A stretch of DNA of 64,000 bases, taken from NCBI GenBank assembly GCA_963575745.1, contig CAUYUJ010002761.1:1-64000 (forward strand), written 5' to 3'. Below, in pieces: positions 1-10,072 of this stretch. A program made the translations under genes and the position numbers. Numbering within the stretch: position 1 is the first letter of the stretch; every line of letters starts with the position of its first letter. The notes under the pieces are model-generated. The model was not told the DNA's origin. It ran no database searches and worked only from the letters and a program-made list of their open reading frames with translations. The DNA comes from Prorocentrum cordatum (lineage: Eukaryota > Sar > Dinophyceae > Prorocentrales > Prorocentraceae).

Positions 1-43
1 CACGCGCGCCCCTTGTTTATATTTGTGTATCCCAGGGCGCCTT

Positions 44-254
44 GAGATGCGGCGGGGCCGGGCTCGCTCGACGGGCCAGCTCCGCCGGCTTCTGTAGAGA
101 AAGCAACGACGGCATGAACGCAAGCTTGTGGCGCTCCGCGCGGATCCAAGGACTCCGCGCGGAGCTTCGAAAGTGCATGTTCGTGCCGTCTTTTCTTATT
201 CGAGAGACGCGGCGGGGCCGGGCTCGCTCGACGGGCCAGCTCCGCTGGCCTCTG
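44..254. repeat. 51-bp direct repeat pair
   Basis: Two near-identical 51-bp segments, at 44-94 and 204-254 (offset 160 bp), share a core reading GGCGGGGCCGGGCTCGCTCG. The spacer carries the small palindrome TCCGCGCGGA twice. Reading frames crossing the block differ between copies and contain no recognisable protein motif, so I treat the region as non-coding repeat DNA. Confidence 0.8.
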
Positions 255-614
255 GCAGCCCACTTGGAGGAGGAGGCCGATCTGCCCAGAGGAGGCCGCC
301 GGCCGCCGCTCTCGCCGCGGAGGTGTCCGGGCCGCGCCTGTGCGGCAGGCCCTCCCCCGCGGCCAGCAGGCCCTCGGGCGAGCAAGCACCGGCCGCGAGA
401 GCGGGCGGCAGCCTGGCGGTCGGCGCGGGCGGGCGTCGTCGCCGCTCTTAATCCTGCTCCTCGTCATCGTTGTATTCGTCCTCGTTATCCTCCTCCTCCT
501 CCTCCTCCCCCCCCCCCTCTTCCCCCTCCTCCCCCTCTGCGGTTTCGGCGGTTTCTGCGGGCAACCAAGGTCGAGCAAGCTCAGCCTAGGCCCAAAACAA
601 AACGGGGGGCCGAG

Positions 615-666
<52 letters not shown>

Positions 667-1388
667 CGAGCCTCGAGCCGCCCTCCCTCCTCGCGGCGCT
701 GCGCAACGCTCCCACCTCCATGAAGTTCGTGCTCGACATCGCGTGCGTGTCGAGCAGCGGGCGGCCACGCGCGCTCTCTCACCCTCCCCACATCCTCGTC
801 TCTCCCCAACCTCACCCCCCCCCCCCGCCCACTAGTCCAGCACTGGCCTGAGACAACCTACCCGGCCGCAAGGACCCCGAAGTGGGAAGGAGGGGGAGAG
901 TGGAAATGAATTAGAAATGAAAAATGAAACGAGGGAGGGAAGGGGAGAAAGTGGCCTATGCCTAGAGGGCGCCACTGCAGAGGGCAGCCCCCGTACCCTC
1001 GAGCCTGTTCAACAGCATCAGGCGGGTGTCTTTGGCCACATCAATATGGGCGTTGAGCCTGTGCAGGGTTCTCTCCGCCTCAGCAAGAGATGGGTCTAGA
1101 CCCTCTGGCGGCGGGTCCTCACCTATGAGGCGGCGCATGCTCTGAGAAGCCTCTTGGGCTTTGTTCGAGGCCCTCTTTCAGACGCCTCAGCGCGGCCTCC
1201 GCCTCACGGAGCTCCACGTCCTTGCCGACGGGGGGGTCCTGGATGCAACTTACAACGGCCGAGCCTGCACTCATTCCGACTGGCGGGCGCGGGCCAATGC
1301 CAGAAATCCTGAGGGGCGAGAGGCTGCGGAGGGGAGGCGGTGGTGATAAGGGGGTGGAAGAAGATGCGAGAAGGGATGGGGCACATCT
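255..1388. other. no gene recognised; low-complexity spacer
   Basis: This stretch holds GC-rich DNA, a CT-rich tract near 484-535, a poly(A) run and a C-rich stretch near 815-830. The longest open frames run through the poly(A) or C tracts as Lys or Pro homopolymers and show no conserved motif. I see no supportable gene here. Confidence 0.5.
615..663. repeat. poly(A) tract, 49 bp
   Basis: An uninterrupted run of A on the plus strand, followed by CCTCGAGCCTCGAGCC. It could be the tail of a retroposed transcript, but no gene ending just upstream on the plus strand was recognised and I saw no target-site duplication. Homopolymer length in an assembly is unreliable. Confidence 0.85.
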
Positions 1389-2230
1389 GGGAGCCTGAGT
1401 GCCCCTAGAGATTCCCTTCCTGCTGCGTGAGGCCTGATCTTGGCTCTATCACTAATTGCTGCTAAGTTTCCTGGCGCCACTGCGCCGGGCAGGACCAGGA
1501 AGAGGCAGGGCCCGAACAAGAGGAGTTAGCCATATACTGCGGCGTGGAACTCCCCCTTTGCGCACCGCATCCCCTGCGCGACTCCTCCACCCCAATCCAG
1601 CTACGTGAGGCCTGATCATAATGGCCCTCTCAACGATGCTGCTATATTTCCTAGTGCCACTGCGCTGGGCAGGACCAGGAAGAGGCAGGGCTCGCTGAGA
1701 GCAATTGGGGGGGAATGAAGAGGTGAGAAGGGCTAGGGCACGACAGGGAGCCTGAGTGCCCCAAGAGATTCCCTTCCTGCTGCGTGAGGCCTGATCAAGA
1801 TGGCCCTCTCACTGAATGCTGCGTTATTTTCTGGTTCCACTGCGCTGGGCAGGACCAGGAAGTGGCGGGGCTCGCTGCGAGCACCGAACAATGGAAATTA
1901 GCCTTTTACTGTGGCGTGAGAACTCCCCCTCCGCGTATCGCCCCCTATCGCCATTGGCGTCGTCGTTAGCTCCACCACCCCCGCCAAGCTGGGAGTTTCC
2001 AGCTATATACCCCCTGCAGCGGGAAGAACTTGGTGGAGAATAGGGAGGGGAGATGAGATGAAGAGGCGGGAAGGGATAGGGCACAACTGGGAGCCTGAGT
2101 GCCCCCTGAGATTCCCTTCCTGCTGCGTGAGGCCTGATCCTGGCTCTCTCACTAATTGCTGCTATGTTTCCTGGTGCCACTGCGCTGGGCAGGACCAGGA
2201 AGAGGCAGGGCTCGCTGAGAGCCCCGAACA
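1389..2230. repeat. ~350-bp tandem/dispersed repeat, four partial copies
   Basis: The start GGGAGCCTGAGTGCCC recurs at 1389, 1746 and 2089 (offsets 357 and 343 bp). It is followed each time by a conserved stretch containing CTGCTGCGTGAGGCCTGATC and, about 70 bp on, GGGCAGGACCAGGAAG. A fourth copy lacking the start lies at about 1597-1710. On the minus strand the copies give similar frames with shared words such as RPHAAGRES, but these are not flanked by anything gene-like. Best read as a non-coding repeat family. Confidence 0.8.
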
Positions 2231-2405
2231 AGAAAAAATAGCCTTATACTGTGGCGTGACACTCCAACTTCGCGTATCTCCTCCTCTTACGTCTTACCTA
2301 ATGAAAGGGCCGATTCCACTGACTGGGGCCCCCGCTCAGAAGAGCACGAACGGGGCGAATTTGGCCTGGCCGTCCACGTTGTCGGTGCGGGATGAAAGAC
2401 AGAAT

Positions 2406-3473
2406 TCATGCATCCATCCCAGAGCCGCCTGCACGCCCCGCGCTGGCCTCCGAAAACGAGACACAAATGCAAGAATCCACAAACAAGGCAAATCGAGAAC
2501 GTTTACCTCTGAGGTCCTCGATGTACCGAGACTTGAATCCGAGAACGCCAATCGCGACTTGGGGGCAACAGTGAAAACATTCTGAACGATGTCTGACTCC
2601 ACCGCATAACATATGGTCATGGACCTTGCTCGCGGAGTTCAGGATGAGCGCAGGTCACGCAGAACAGGTCTTGGCAACTCACGCTGTCGCAAGTTGTGGG
2701 AAGGTCGTCAGTCACCTCGCTCTCCAGCACGTGGCCCTGTAAGCAGCACCTGCGATGAAGTGCAACGATGTTCCGACCAAGGGAAGCGAGAAACGAAGAT
2801 GGTGAAGCCGTCGCCGCCGTCTCCTGGCTTGCCTGTGCCTCCTGTGTGCCTTTGTTCATACCAATATTGACGGTCCCACCACAAACGTCTGCCTTTCTAT
2901 CCCCTGCCACGGGGTGGGGGCCAGGCTCAGCCCGATAAGCTCCGGAAGCCTCGCTGTCTGTTCCTGGCCTCACTGCACCAGAAGTCCGAGACGAAGGCGG
3001 GGCCACCCCGCAAGGCTCCCAAAGCCCAGGCCTGCCAAGCTGCTCCACAATCGGTTCGCCCAAGTCTTGCGGAGCGAAAGGGGCAGCGTCGGGATTGAGA
3101 ATCGACACCTCTGGCAGCCTGGCACCTTTTTGCAGTTTCCTGAGCTCCTTGGTCGATGCAACAGAAATCTAAAAACCAGGCGGCGCCGAGGAATGTAAGG
3201 CTACGTTCCGTCGAAGCACAACCGAATGCTCAGGAAGGCGTCCATGCAGGAGGTCCGCGAGAGCTGGAACCACTGCGAGAACTCTATCTGCAAGAGCGGG
3301 ATCGCCAAAAAAAACACTACCGATTGGAGCAGACCACCATACTTAGCCTGAAGCTCCTTCAGCTCCTCGGTAAGCCGATGCACGGCCCGATCAGCCGAAA
3401 GGCGGGCCCAATCACGGTGAGCTCGACGCTCAGCCGCAGTACGTCGTGGTGAAACTGGGCATGCATCACCCAT
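2406..3473 (-). pseudogene. hypothetical Cys-rich gene downstream of a spliced-leader relic, broken or intron-split
   Basis: Function not recognised. The minus-strand reading starts with a plausible Met at 3473. It gives a charged helical stretch (AERRAHRDWARLSADR, then LTEELKELQAKYGGLLQ) down to about 3330, after which coding quality drops, suggesting an intron. A second open stretch (3108-2617) contains a Cys/His-rich part (HRRCCLQ, CDSVSCQDLFCVTCAHPEL) resembling a metal-binding region but matching no family I can name. It hits TGA at about 2617, while another frame continues with MLCGGVRHRSECFHCC and ends RYIEDLR before a GT at about 2511. The change of frame means either a small intron or a frameshift. 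The spliced-leader match lies about 95 bp upstream of the candidate start on the same strand, which supports this strand having been transcribed. Confidence 0.45.
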
Positions 3474-3568
3474 GCCCTCCCGTGCCAAAACAAGCCCGTG
3501 CAGACACCTCCTATGCGGCAACCATGCGCGAGGCACAACCGAACCAAGAGGTCGTCCGCTGCGGACGG

Positions 3569-3590
3569 CTTGAGCCAAAATGGCTACGGA
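3569..3590 (-). other. genomic relic of the dinoflagellate spliced leader (DinoSL)
   Basis: The minus strand from 3590 to 3569 matches all 22 positions of the known dinoflagellate mRNA leader, with T at the variable first base. Its 3' part reads CATTTTGGCTCAAG. The leader is normally added by trans-splicing and is absent from gene DNA. A genomic copy upstream of a gene is the known mark of mRNA reverse transcribed back into the genome. No GT donor and Sm-site arrangement follows it, so it is not an SL RNA gene: the next bases are CCGTCCGCAGCGG. Upstream on the same strand lies a (GGA)n tract. Confidence 0.9.
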
Positions 3591-3693
3591 CCTCCTCCCC
3601 CTCCTGTTCCTCCTCCCCCTCCTCCTTCTCCTCCTCCTCCTCCTCCTCCTCCTCCTCCCCCTCCTCCTCCTCCCCCTCCTCCTCCCCCTCCAA
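3591..3693. repeat. (TCC)n microsatellite
   Basis: About 100 bp of TCC/CTC triplets with a few C insertions. On the minus strand this is a (GGA)n purine tract lying immediately 5' of the spliced-leader relic. Frames through it code only Ser, Pro, Leu, Glu or Gly runs and are not evidence of genes. Confidence 0.9.
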
Positions 3694-3884
3694 TTCGTTG
3701 GGCGCGAATTGGTGCGAGGGCGATTAAGGGGGAGGGAGACAGGTGCCCTGTTCGGGCCCTGAAGGCCCATTTTGGGCCCCAGGAGGGGCCCAGATAAGGA
3801 CCCTGAAGGGCCCCTTTGCGGCAACCCTCGCTGCCACCAAATGTATCGCCAGCCCTATCACGCGTCCCCAAGCACCTCCTCCTC

Positions 3885-4105
3885 ATCCTCTTCCTCGCCT
3901 TTCTCCGACTCTTCCTCTACTCTTGCTTCTCATCCATCCACCTGCTGCTCCTGATGTTATTTCTCCTCCTCCTCCTGCTCCTCTGCTTCTTGCGGCGGAC
4001 ACCGTCGTCGCCGTCGCCGTGAACGTGACCGTCGCCGTCGCTGTCGCTGTCGCCGTCGTCGACGCCGTCGTCGCCGTCGTCGTCGGCGACGCCGTCGTCA
4101 CCGAA

Positions 4106-4156
<51 letters not shown>

Positions 4157-4262
4157 CATCTCCTCCGCCTCCTCCTCCTCCTCCTCCTCCTCCTGCCCCT
4201 CCTTGTCCTCCTTCGCCTCGTTTTCCCCCTCCAGCCTCTCCTCCTTTTCGTCCTGCGGCGGC
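3885..4262. repeat. CTC and GTC triplet-repeat region
   Basis: CTC-rich DNA gives way to an imperfect then pure GTC tract (about 4000-4155) and back to CTC. The minus strand is open over 3917-4399 as an Asp/Glu-rich stretch beginning MGDAETADEGVLL. An acidic low-complexity protein is possible, but the other frames through the tract are equally open, so I do not call a gene. Confidence 0.75.
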
Positions 4263-4572
4263 GGCGCCGCCGCATTCGCCGTCCCCCTCCGTCCCGTTCG
4301 GAACACGAAGAATTCGCAGAAACCTGAACACGTAACACCATCATTACTGGTTGCCCCTCTCAGAAGCACCCCCTCATCCGCCGTTTCAGCATCCCCCATT
4401 TCGCGCCCCTCAACAGAGATAGGTGTGGCTCGGGCGTCGTGAAAAAATCAGATCCCAAAGCGCGTTTTGTCCAATTGTTCGAGCTGCACCCAACCGCGGC
4501 ATCAAAAGGGGGACCCGAATCCAAAACAGTTGGGAACTACCCTGGCGAAAAACCCAACCGCATGCACTTGTG

Positions 4573-4637
4573 CGGTGGAGCTCCCTATGTGGCCAAGAAT
4601 CGTGTGAGGGGTGTGCCCTCGCACGTGGTCGAACCCA
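4573..4637 (-). repeat. isolated copy of the ~92-bp repeat family
   Basis: GGTGGAGCTCCCTATGTGGC followed by GTGTGAGGGGTGTGCC is the reverse complement of the unit tandemly arrayed at 11581-12140, here as a lone copy in opposite orientation. It shows the family is dispersed, not only tandem. Confidence 0.8.
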
Positions 4638-4739
4638 TTCGGGCCGTACGTAGATGGGCTTCATGTGCAAAGGGGGCCTGGTGGTTTGGCTTCAATCGTT
4701 TTCCGCCCCTTGCTGTTTTAAGAGTTTTGCGAGAAGCGT

Positions 4740-4930
4740 TCCCCCTCTTTCTCCTATTCCTCCCCCTCCTCCCCCTTTCCCTTCATCCTATCATCCTCTC
4801 ATCATCCTCATCATGCTCATCATCATTATTATCTTGCTCGTCCTCCCCCCCACACCCACGTTCCGTTCCCCCTCCTCCTCCCCCTCCTCCTCGCCCCCCT
4901 CCTCCTGCTCCCCCCCCCTCCCCCTTTTTT
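4740..4930. repeat. pyrimidine-rich TCC/CCCTCC tract
   Basis: Imperfect TCC, CCCCCT and TCATCATCC triplets on the plus strand. No gene is supported; open frames are low-complexity only. Confidence 0.75.
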
Positions 4931-4935
4931 CCAAG

Positions 4936-5399
4936 GGACAGCCACAACTTTACGAAAACCCAAAGAACAACCAAACCAACAAACACCGAAGAGACTGAAT
5001 TGCCGGAGGCTGAAACTTTGGAAAACGCATGGGGCAACAACCAAACAACTAAAGATCGCAGAGGACACCCGTCCGAGGGACCTCCTCCTCCTCGCCTTGC
5101 AGCAGAACGCCATAACTTTAGGAAAAGCCGGAGAAACAAAAACAAGCACCAAACAAACAAATAACAAGAAACTGAAGTGCTGGAGGCTGAAACTTTGGAA
5201 AGCACATAGCACGACAAAGAGTTTCCAAGCAATGCCGACCGCCCATGTAACCTCCCCTTGGGGCGGACGGGATTCCCATGAGATCTTTGATGTGTTTTGT
5301 TTGGTCTAGATGTTCCCATGGTTTTGTCTTAAGTTTCCACCTCCAGCACTTCAATGTACTTGTTGTTTTTTGGTTGCCTCTCATCCTAAGGGTTATGGC
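4936..5399. repeat. two direct copies plus one inverted copy of a ~120-bp repeat
   Basis: Copies A (about 4936-5057) and B (about 5100-5222) share GGAGGCTGAAACTTTGGAAA and an upstream AACTTTA(C/G)GAAAA at an offset of about 165 bp. A diverged copy C lies inverted at about 5311-5399, carrying the reverse complement of GAAGTGCTGGAGG followed by an A-rich stretch. B and C can therefore fold into an imperfect long hairpin with a loop of about 90 bp. Confidence 0.7.
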
Positions 5400-5918
5400 C
5401 CTCCGCTGGAGGTGGGAGGGGGAGGGGGGGGAGGAGGAGAAACTCTTTCTTTGGGGCGCCTCTAGCAAAACCGTGACAGGCCTCTGAACAGGAGTTGAAG
5501 GTTGAAAACTGTGCTGAAATGCCGTGCTGTGCCATGCGGCTCTGACGGATCAGTCGGGAGATCGAGCAGACAGCATCCTCTAAGGCCATGGCTTCCACAG
5601 CGAAGGACGAGACAGGCGTATACATGTCCGTTCCGCTCATAGCGGGAAACGGTAGCGCCTGCGGTCACGCAAAACCACCGCCTCGGCGAACCAGGCTCCA
5701 GCCGAGGAGGAACCCGCGCGCGTCCCCCCGTCGGAATGAATGATAAAATCTGCCTCGAACGTGCTGAAATCATCTTGGATTGGCGAAGCGTCTTTCCGCC
5801 GGCCGGTGCCTGCATCCATGGTGCGATTCACGAGAAAATCAGCGATGCGATTGTTTTCGCGACGGCGCCATAAAACATAATCCGCCGTCTCAGACGCCGG
5901 AGACCACCCAGCATCCAT
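5386..5918 (-). pseudogene. family B non-LTR element: RNase H region
   Basis: Two minus-strand frames (5918-5637 and 5640-5386) join through a one-base frameshift near 5640. The upstream part has RRRENNRIADFLVNRTMD, like the C-terminal end of an RNase H fold (N..AD.L.N). It is followed by DFIIHSDGGTRAGSSSAGAW, like the start of an RNase H fold with its first catalytic Asp, and then SSFAVEAMALEDAV, where the second acidic residue is expected. So the tail of one RNase H-like unit sits directly before the head of another. I infer a retroelement 3' region downstream of the RT at 6780-8218. After the frame ends at 5386, a CT-rich tract follows on the minus strand (5450-5418 on the plus strand). 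Confidence 0.6.
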
Positions 5919-6097
5919 CAGCTTGAAAATTCGATCGGTGATTCAAACACAGGTGTAAGCCCAAGCTTTTCCAAAGGCACGTGCCCACATGTCACTTCAG
6001 ATGAGAGTTCGCAATCAACTACGAAAAAAACAATTACCAGCCTCGAACGCATCCCTATCCCCAATTAGGATTGACACGTCAAAAGGCGATGACAAAC
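5919..6097. other. spacer inside the family B element
   Basis: No continuous frame with recognisable motifs. It probably represents decayed element sequence between the RT C-terminal part and the RNase H part. Confidence 0.4.
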
Positions 6098-6604
6098 TTA
6101 GGCGTTCGCCCTCAAATAACAAGGAACCCCTAAGATTGGCATCGTGATGGGGAGGTGCCCAGCATAGGGATGGGGATATGCTCCAGGCTGGTAAAACAAG
6201 CAATTGCAATCACGATGAAATTCTATATGGGGCGGTCCGTCTCCACGTTGATCCGGGCAGCCGTCTACGCTGCGATGGAGAATCTTCCTGCGCTCGCCCA
6301 GGCCAGCCAAGATGTCAGCGTGCACATCCGGTGCCCGCCGGCCACGGTCAGGAAGCTTCCATTGCGTACAAACTGCATGTCTAAATTCATCAAAATGCTT
6401 CTGCCAAGACTCGTATAAATTGCAACTGTCGCGTCTCAAGCGCCACTCAGTTCCGAAGGCAGCGCAGAACGTGTCCCCCCACTCGCGCCTGTAGCCGAAA
6501 CCCGCGTACACGATGCCCACCGCCCGGCGCTGCTCCTCGAAGTCCACGATGCTTTCCCAAAAGAGCCGGTCGCGGCAAGCCCCTGCCAGCGCTAGATAGT
6601 TCAC
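6098..6604 (-). pseudogene. family B non-LTR element: region downstream of RT
   Basis: A 168-residue minus-strand frame (LALAGACRDRLFWESIVDFE, RREWGDTFCAAFG, SWQKHFDEFRHAVCTQW) lies in order between the RT frame and the RNase H frame. Trp and Cys usage and regular helices resemble the thumb/connector part of long retroelement polyproteins, but no single motif proves this. The assignment rests mainly on position and orientation. Confidence 0.4.
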
Positions 6605-6779
6605 TTCCCCTGGCGAAGTAAACCGGCGTTCCCGCCGCGCCTCGTCGAAAATCGCGCGTTAAAGCTTGAGATGGATAGGGGCGCGGCCGCGCTCGTCAAA
6701 TCAATTAGGAATCTTGTGCGAAGCACAGGACTTGCAAGTCACATATCCTTCATCAGGTCGCCGCCGAAGCCGGGGGGCC

Positions 6780-8218
6780 TTACGGAGCATGCCACGTTCC
6801 CAAGAAAGTAGACGAACGAGGCGATGTTTGCATATATGCAGCGACCCACAACACAACAGACCAAGCTTGACGCCGCCGGGCCAATCGACCACGCACGCAA
6901 CTTATAAAGGCCCACGTCCATGAAAGATCCGGTAGTGCTTCAGAAAACAAGCCTCCTTTCCTCAGGCGGTGTTCCAGACTAACTCCAGCATCTCCTTGAG
7001 GATCGAACGTCATACCCAGAAGCAACATGCATTGGGCTTGATTCAAAACCGTGGTGCTGGATATTAGAATGGAACGCTGCTGTTCATGGGTAGAGTCGCC
7101 CAGACTTCCGAGCAGCGTGCGCTCTAACGAAGTGGCCTTCCAACGGAACCCAAAGTCTTCGATTGCCAGGGTGAGGTCGCGCATCGCGCCCGTGAGCTGC
7201 TCGAGTGATTCGCCGAAAACAACGAGGTGATCAGCCCAAACGAGATGCGTTATGCGCTGGCGGTTGTGCGCTTCGCCGTCGCCCAGGGCGAATCCGAAAC
7301 CTCTTTCCTCACAAATCTTGACAACGGGTGCCATGAGGTACTCGACCATGCAGTGCAACGCGTCCGGAGCGTCGTTGCCGCCCTGCCTGCCACCCCCTTC
7401 GAGCGGGAAGTCGTCAGAGAATTCAGCCCCAGGTAGCTCGATGCGACGAGACTTCCCGCTAACCTCAACCAGCAAGGCTTTCGCCAGCTGCGGGTGCACG
7501 CCACTGCCGAGAAAAAGACCTCTCCATTTTTTGTCGCGGCGCACGGCGTCGAAAACGGTAGCGACGTCCGAAGAGCCGAAGACAAGAGGCTGGCCCCACC
7601 TGCATGGGGCGCAAAGCGTCTGCCGCACGATGGAGGCCACGTCGCCGCACCTGCATCCAGGGCGGAACCACAAGGTCCCAACATAGCTCGGCTTCAATGA
7701 ATGCCGCAATGGGCTTGCAGACAACGCGTGTACCACTTCCAACCGCAGTCCAACTGACCCATCCACCGATAAGACGAAAGCGACCTGCTCGAGGAATATT
7801 TGGGGAGGCCCGCGAATTCCAGAATATCCCAAGTGCCTGGCGTCGCCGCAACGTCGCCACCATATCTGGCTTCGAACTGCCCCCAGAAATCGCGGAGCAT
7901 CACGTATGGCACACATTTGTACACTTCAGATGGAATTCCGTCTGCTGCTGCTGCCGCGTTGTTCCGTAGACAGGCGCGAGCTGAAAGCACTGGGAAAGGT
8001 GTTAATGAAGGCGGCGCAATGCCGTCTAGACGTAAGCCCCTAACAACGCCTTCCAAGCGATCTGGACGGTCACGTTGCACTGCGCAAGAGTGTCTGCGCG
8101 TCCGAGTCGGGCGCGGCAAAACTTCGATGCCTCGTGCAACCGCTCCTGCCGGTCCGTAGTCCACGCCGTCCACCTGGAGGGCGTGTAGTGCCCGTGAAGA
8201 TCCCGATCGCCTGGCCAC
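6780..8218 (-). pseudogene. family B non-LTR element: reverse transcriptase
   Basis: Two overlapping minus-strand frames (8218-7694 and 7916-6780) together give RT motifs in order. They are AAADGIPSEVYK (the P/A-DG-I-P segment), LWFRPGCRCGDV (the FRPG segment), SSDVATVFDAV (motif A, catalytic Asp), GGRQGGNDAP (motif B) and LVWADHLVVF at the motif C position. Motif C normally ends in Asp-Asp; here residue 230 of the 378-aa frame is His (codon CAC), so the second catalytic Asp is missing. With the frame switch near 7800 the copy is probably dead. The protein would have copied RNA to DNA at the target site. Confidence 0.75.
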
Positions 8219-8220
8219 GT

Positions 8221-8744
8221 CTAAGAGTCTACACCGACGTGTGTCTCCAAGGTGGTTGCGCTTCGCGCGTCTCGTCGATCTGCGGGCAGTGCTTTGCCGA
8301 CGCTATTTTTGGCAGCCTTCAACGTCGCACTTCTGATCGTCCGTTCTTCCACCCCCCTCTGACCCTGGGCGTCGAAGTTGATCTCGCGAGCACTCTCGGC
8401 AACGCCATTTTGCAGCGATACCAAGTCGGAGCACCGAAAGTTGAGGCAATTGCGCTTGGAGTTATGCAATGCGTACACGGCGCCTAACCTGCCATGCGCT
8501 TCTGGCGCGCGCGCGTAATGTTGAGCGGCTCTGGAACAGAGAATCTAAAAAAAAAAAACTATATGTGATCGGATCGTGAAAATACCTTGCGTCGCCTCGA
8601 TCGGGCCCTGGACGCGCCGACTACACTGGTAGACTCGAAGAACGTCTTTGCGACCTGGTGGACCTGTTGGCGCCGGTCATGCGAGTCCAGAGGCGGCCTT
8701 TGGAAAGAGGCTATTGGGCTGGTCGCTGAAAGTGCTCGTGCCAC
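8221..8744 (-). pseudogene. family B non-LTR element: probable pre-RT region
   Basis: Minus-strand frames 8744-8559 (RRQQVHQVAKTFFESTSVVG) and 8478-8221 (LKAAKNSVGKALPADRRDAR) sit directly upstream of the RT. They are basic and helical, as expected of the linker before an RT, but have no diagnostic motif. Stops between them mark decay or introns. Confidence 0.35.
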
Positions 8745-9040
8745 GCAGACCCATAGAATCTACCCAAGACAGAACAACGCGTTTCTTCGCGCACGCATGG
8801 CTCGACTTGTGCTGTAAAATACAATTGCCAGCAACGCCGTGTAAATTAGCCGGCAGGCTAATATTCGCATTAACTCATGCAACTATGTGAAACTGTATCG
8901 AAGAATACTTCTCGCGAGTGCCGTGCACGTCATTAACGGTATCCTTGGACGCCTCGCCACCCCGTCCTCCATCCTCAAGGTGGTCAAGAATGTGGGCCGA
9001 AAAGAAGAGATAACTACCCAATACAAGCCCGCACCAACAA

Positions 9041-9526
9041 CTACCAAAGCTCATATCTCTCACGGCGTGCATCGAGAGTCTGGGAAAAAAGAAAAGCCAT
9101 TATCACTCCCATCTTGGGCAACAACGGCATGGCCAGAGTACGAGTAGCCGCCCAAGCACCCCCCATATAGAACCTCTTGCAATAGCACCACGACCCCCCA
9201 AACTGCGATCGAACCTGACGGCAGACCTGCCCTGCAGCATTGTGGTTCTTCCTGAAAGAGTTCCAAGATATTGCATTGAATTCAGTGACGGGCGGCAGTC
9301 GCCGCTCTCGCTGCTGCCGGAAGGCCGCGCACTCCGCCTTGATGGCTCCCACCGCCGCGCCGAACGCGGCGTGAATCCCCGCCGCGTCCCATGCGATGGC
9401 GGCGTCGTTGCGGATGCTGCCAACCACGGCACCCCCCATGCTGCCAACGACCTTCAGCTTCCACTCCGGGGCCCATGAACACATAGGGGCGCCTGACTCG
9501 CTGATGCCCTTCGCATTCGCGGTCAA
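9041..9526 (-). CDS. hypothetical protein or element remnant
   Basis: A 161-residue minus-strand frame starting MTANAKGISESGAPMCSWAP, with an Ala/Gly-rich middle (AAFGAAVGAIKAECAAFRQQ) and a Trp/Cys-containing end (FGGSWCYCKRFYMGGAWA). I do not recognise it. It lies on the same strand between the ORF1-like frame (10073-10567) and the RT region, so it may be part of the same element or an unrelated insertion. Overlapping frames on both strands are also open because of high GC. Confidence 0.3.
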   Translation of the reverse strand: MTANAKGISESGAPMCSWAPEWKLKVVGSMGGAVVGSIRNDAAIAWDAAGIHAAFGAAVGAIKAECAAFRQQRERRLPPVTEFNAISWNSFRKNHNAAGQVCRQVRSQFGGSWCYCKRFYMGGAWAATRTLAMPLLPKMGVIMAFLFSQTLDARRERYELW

Positions 9527-9658
9527 GAGTGCCCACGCTCTCCCACCCGTGTCATGCAGTTTCTGTTCCTCAGGTTCACGCTAAGCTGTGGTGTACAATG
9601 ATGCCGGAGAGAAGCCCCAATCCGGTTTATATAATATTCCAATTGCTCTCTTTGTAAT

Positions 9659-9905
9659 CGGGCTATAGGGCGGGATATAGGGCTATAGGGCTATCGGGCT
9701 ATGAGGCTATAGTGCTATCGGGCTAGGCTATAGGACTGTGACCTATAAGGCACTAGGGCTATAGGGCTATGGGAAAATAGAACTATATGGGCTATGGGGC
9801 TATAGGAATATAAAGCTATTAGGGCTATAAGGATATAAAGGTATAACGCTACAAGGCTACAGGGCTATACGGCTATCGGGCTATAGGGCTACTGGGCTAT
9901 TGGGC
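9659..9905. repeat. 9-bp minisatellite (GGGCTATAG)n
   Basis: Degenerate tandem units of GGGCTATAG, GGGCTATCG and related 8-10-bp variants cover about 250 bp. No coding potential was seen. The array lies between two minus-strand element frames. Confidence 0.9.
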
Positions 9906-10060
9906 AATTAGGCACCCCCGGGCACCCGGGCATCCCTGGGCCCCCGGACACCCCGGCCTGGCCACCGAAATCGGCCACGCACCTCACCGGGCACCCGGGC
10001 ACCGACGGGCACCCGGGCACCCGGGCCCGGCCACCGAAATCGGCGACGCACCTCACCTAA
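9905..10060. repeat. GGGCACCC repeats with a 74-bp higher-order copy
   Basis: Tandem GGGCACCC units alternate with the phrase GGCCACCGAAATCGG(C)CACGCACCTCACC, which occurs at about 9955-9986 and again at about 10028-10057. No gene is present. Confidence 0.8.
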
Positions 10061-10072
10061 CCCTTTCATCCG

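Noticed and set aside
3592-3960. Long Pro/Ser, Glu or Arg frames over TCC and GTC triplets (also at 30536-30980, 38030-38690, 40487-40900 and 43755-44455)
   Set aside because: Open only because triplet repeats lack stops; all frames are open and no unique domain is attached.
3917-4399. Acidic protein on the minus strand with a poly-Asp run
   Set aside because: The Asp run is a GTC microsatellite; the opposite strand and other phases are equally open and the non-repeat ends match nothing.
9659-9905. CRISPR-like array
   Set aside because: Units are 9 bp, contiguous and without spacers; this is a minisatellite in a eukaryotic context.
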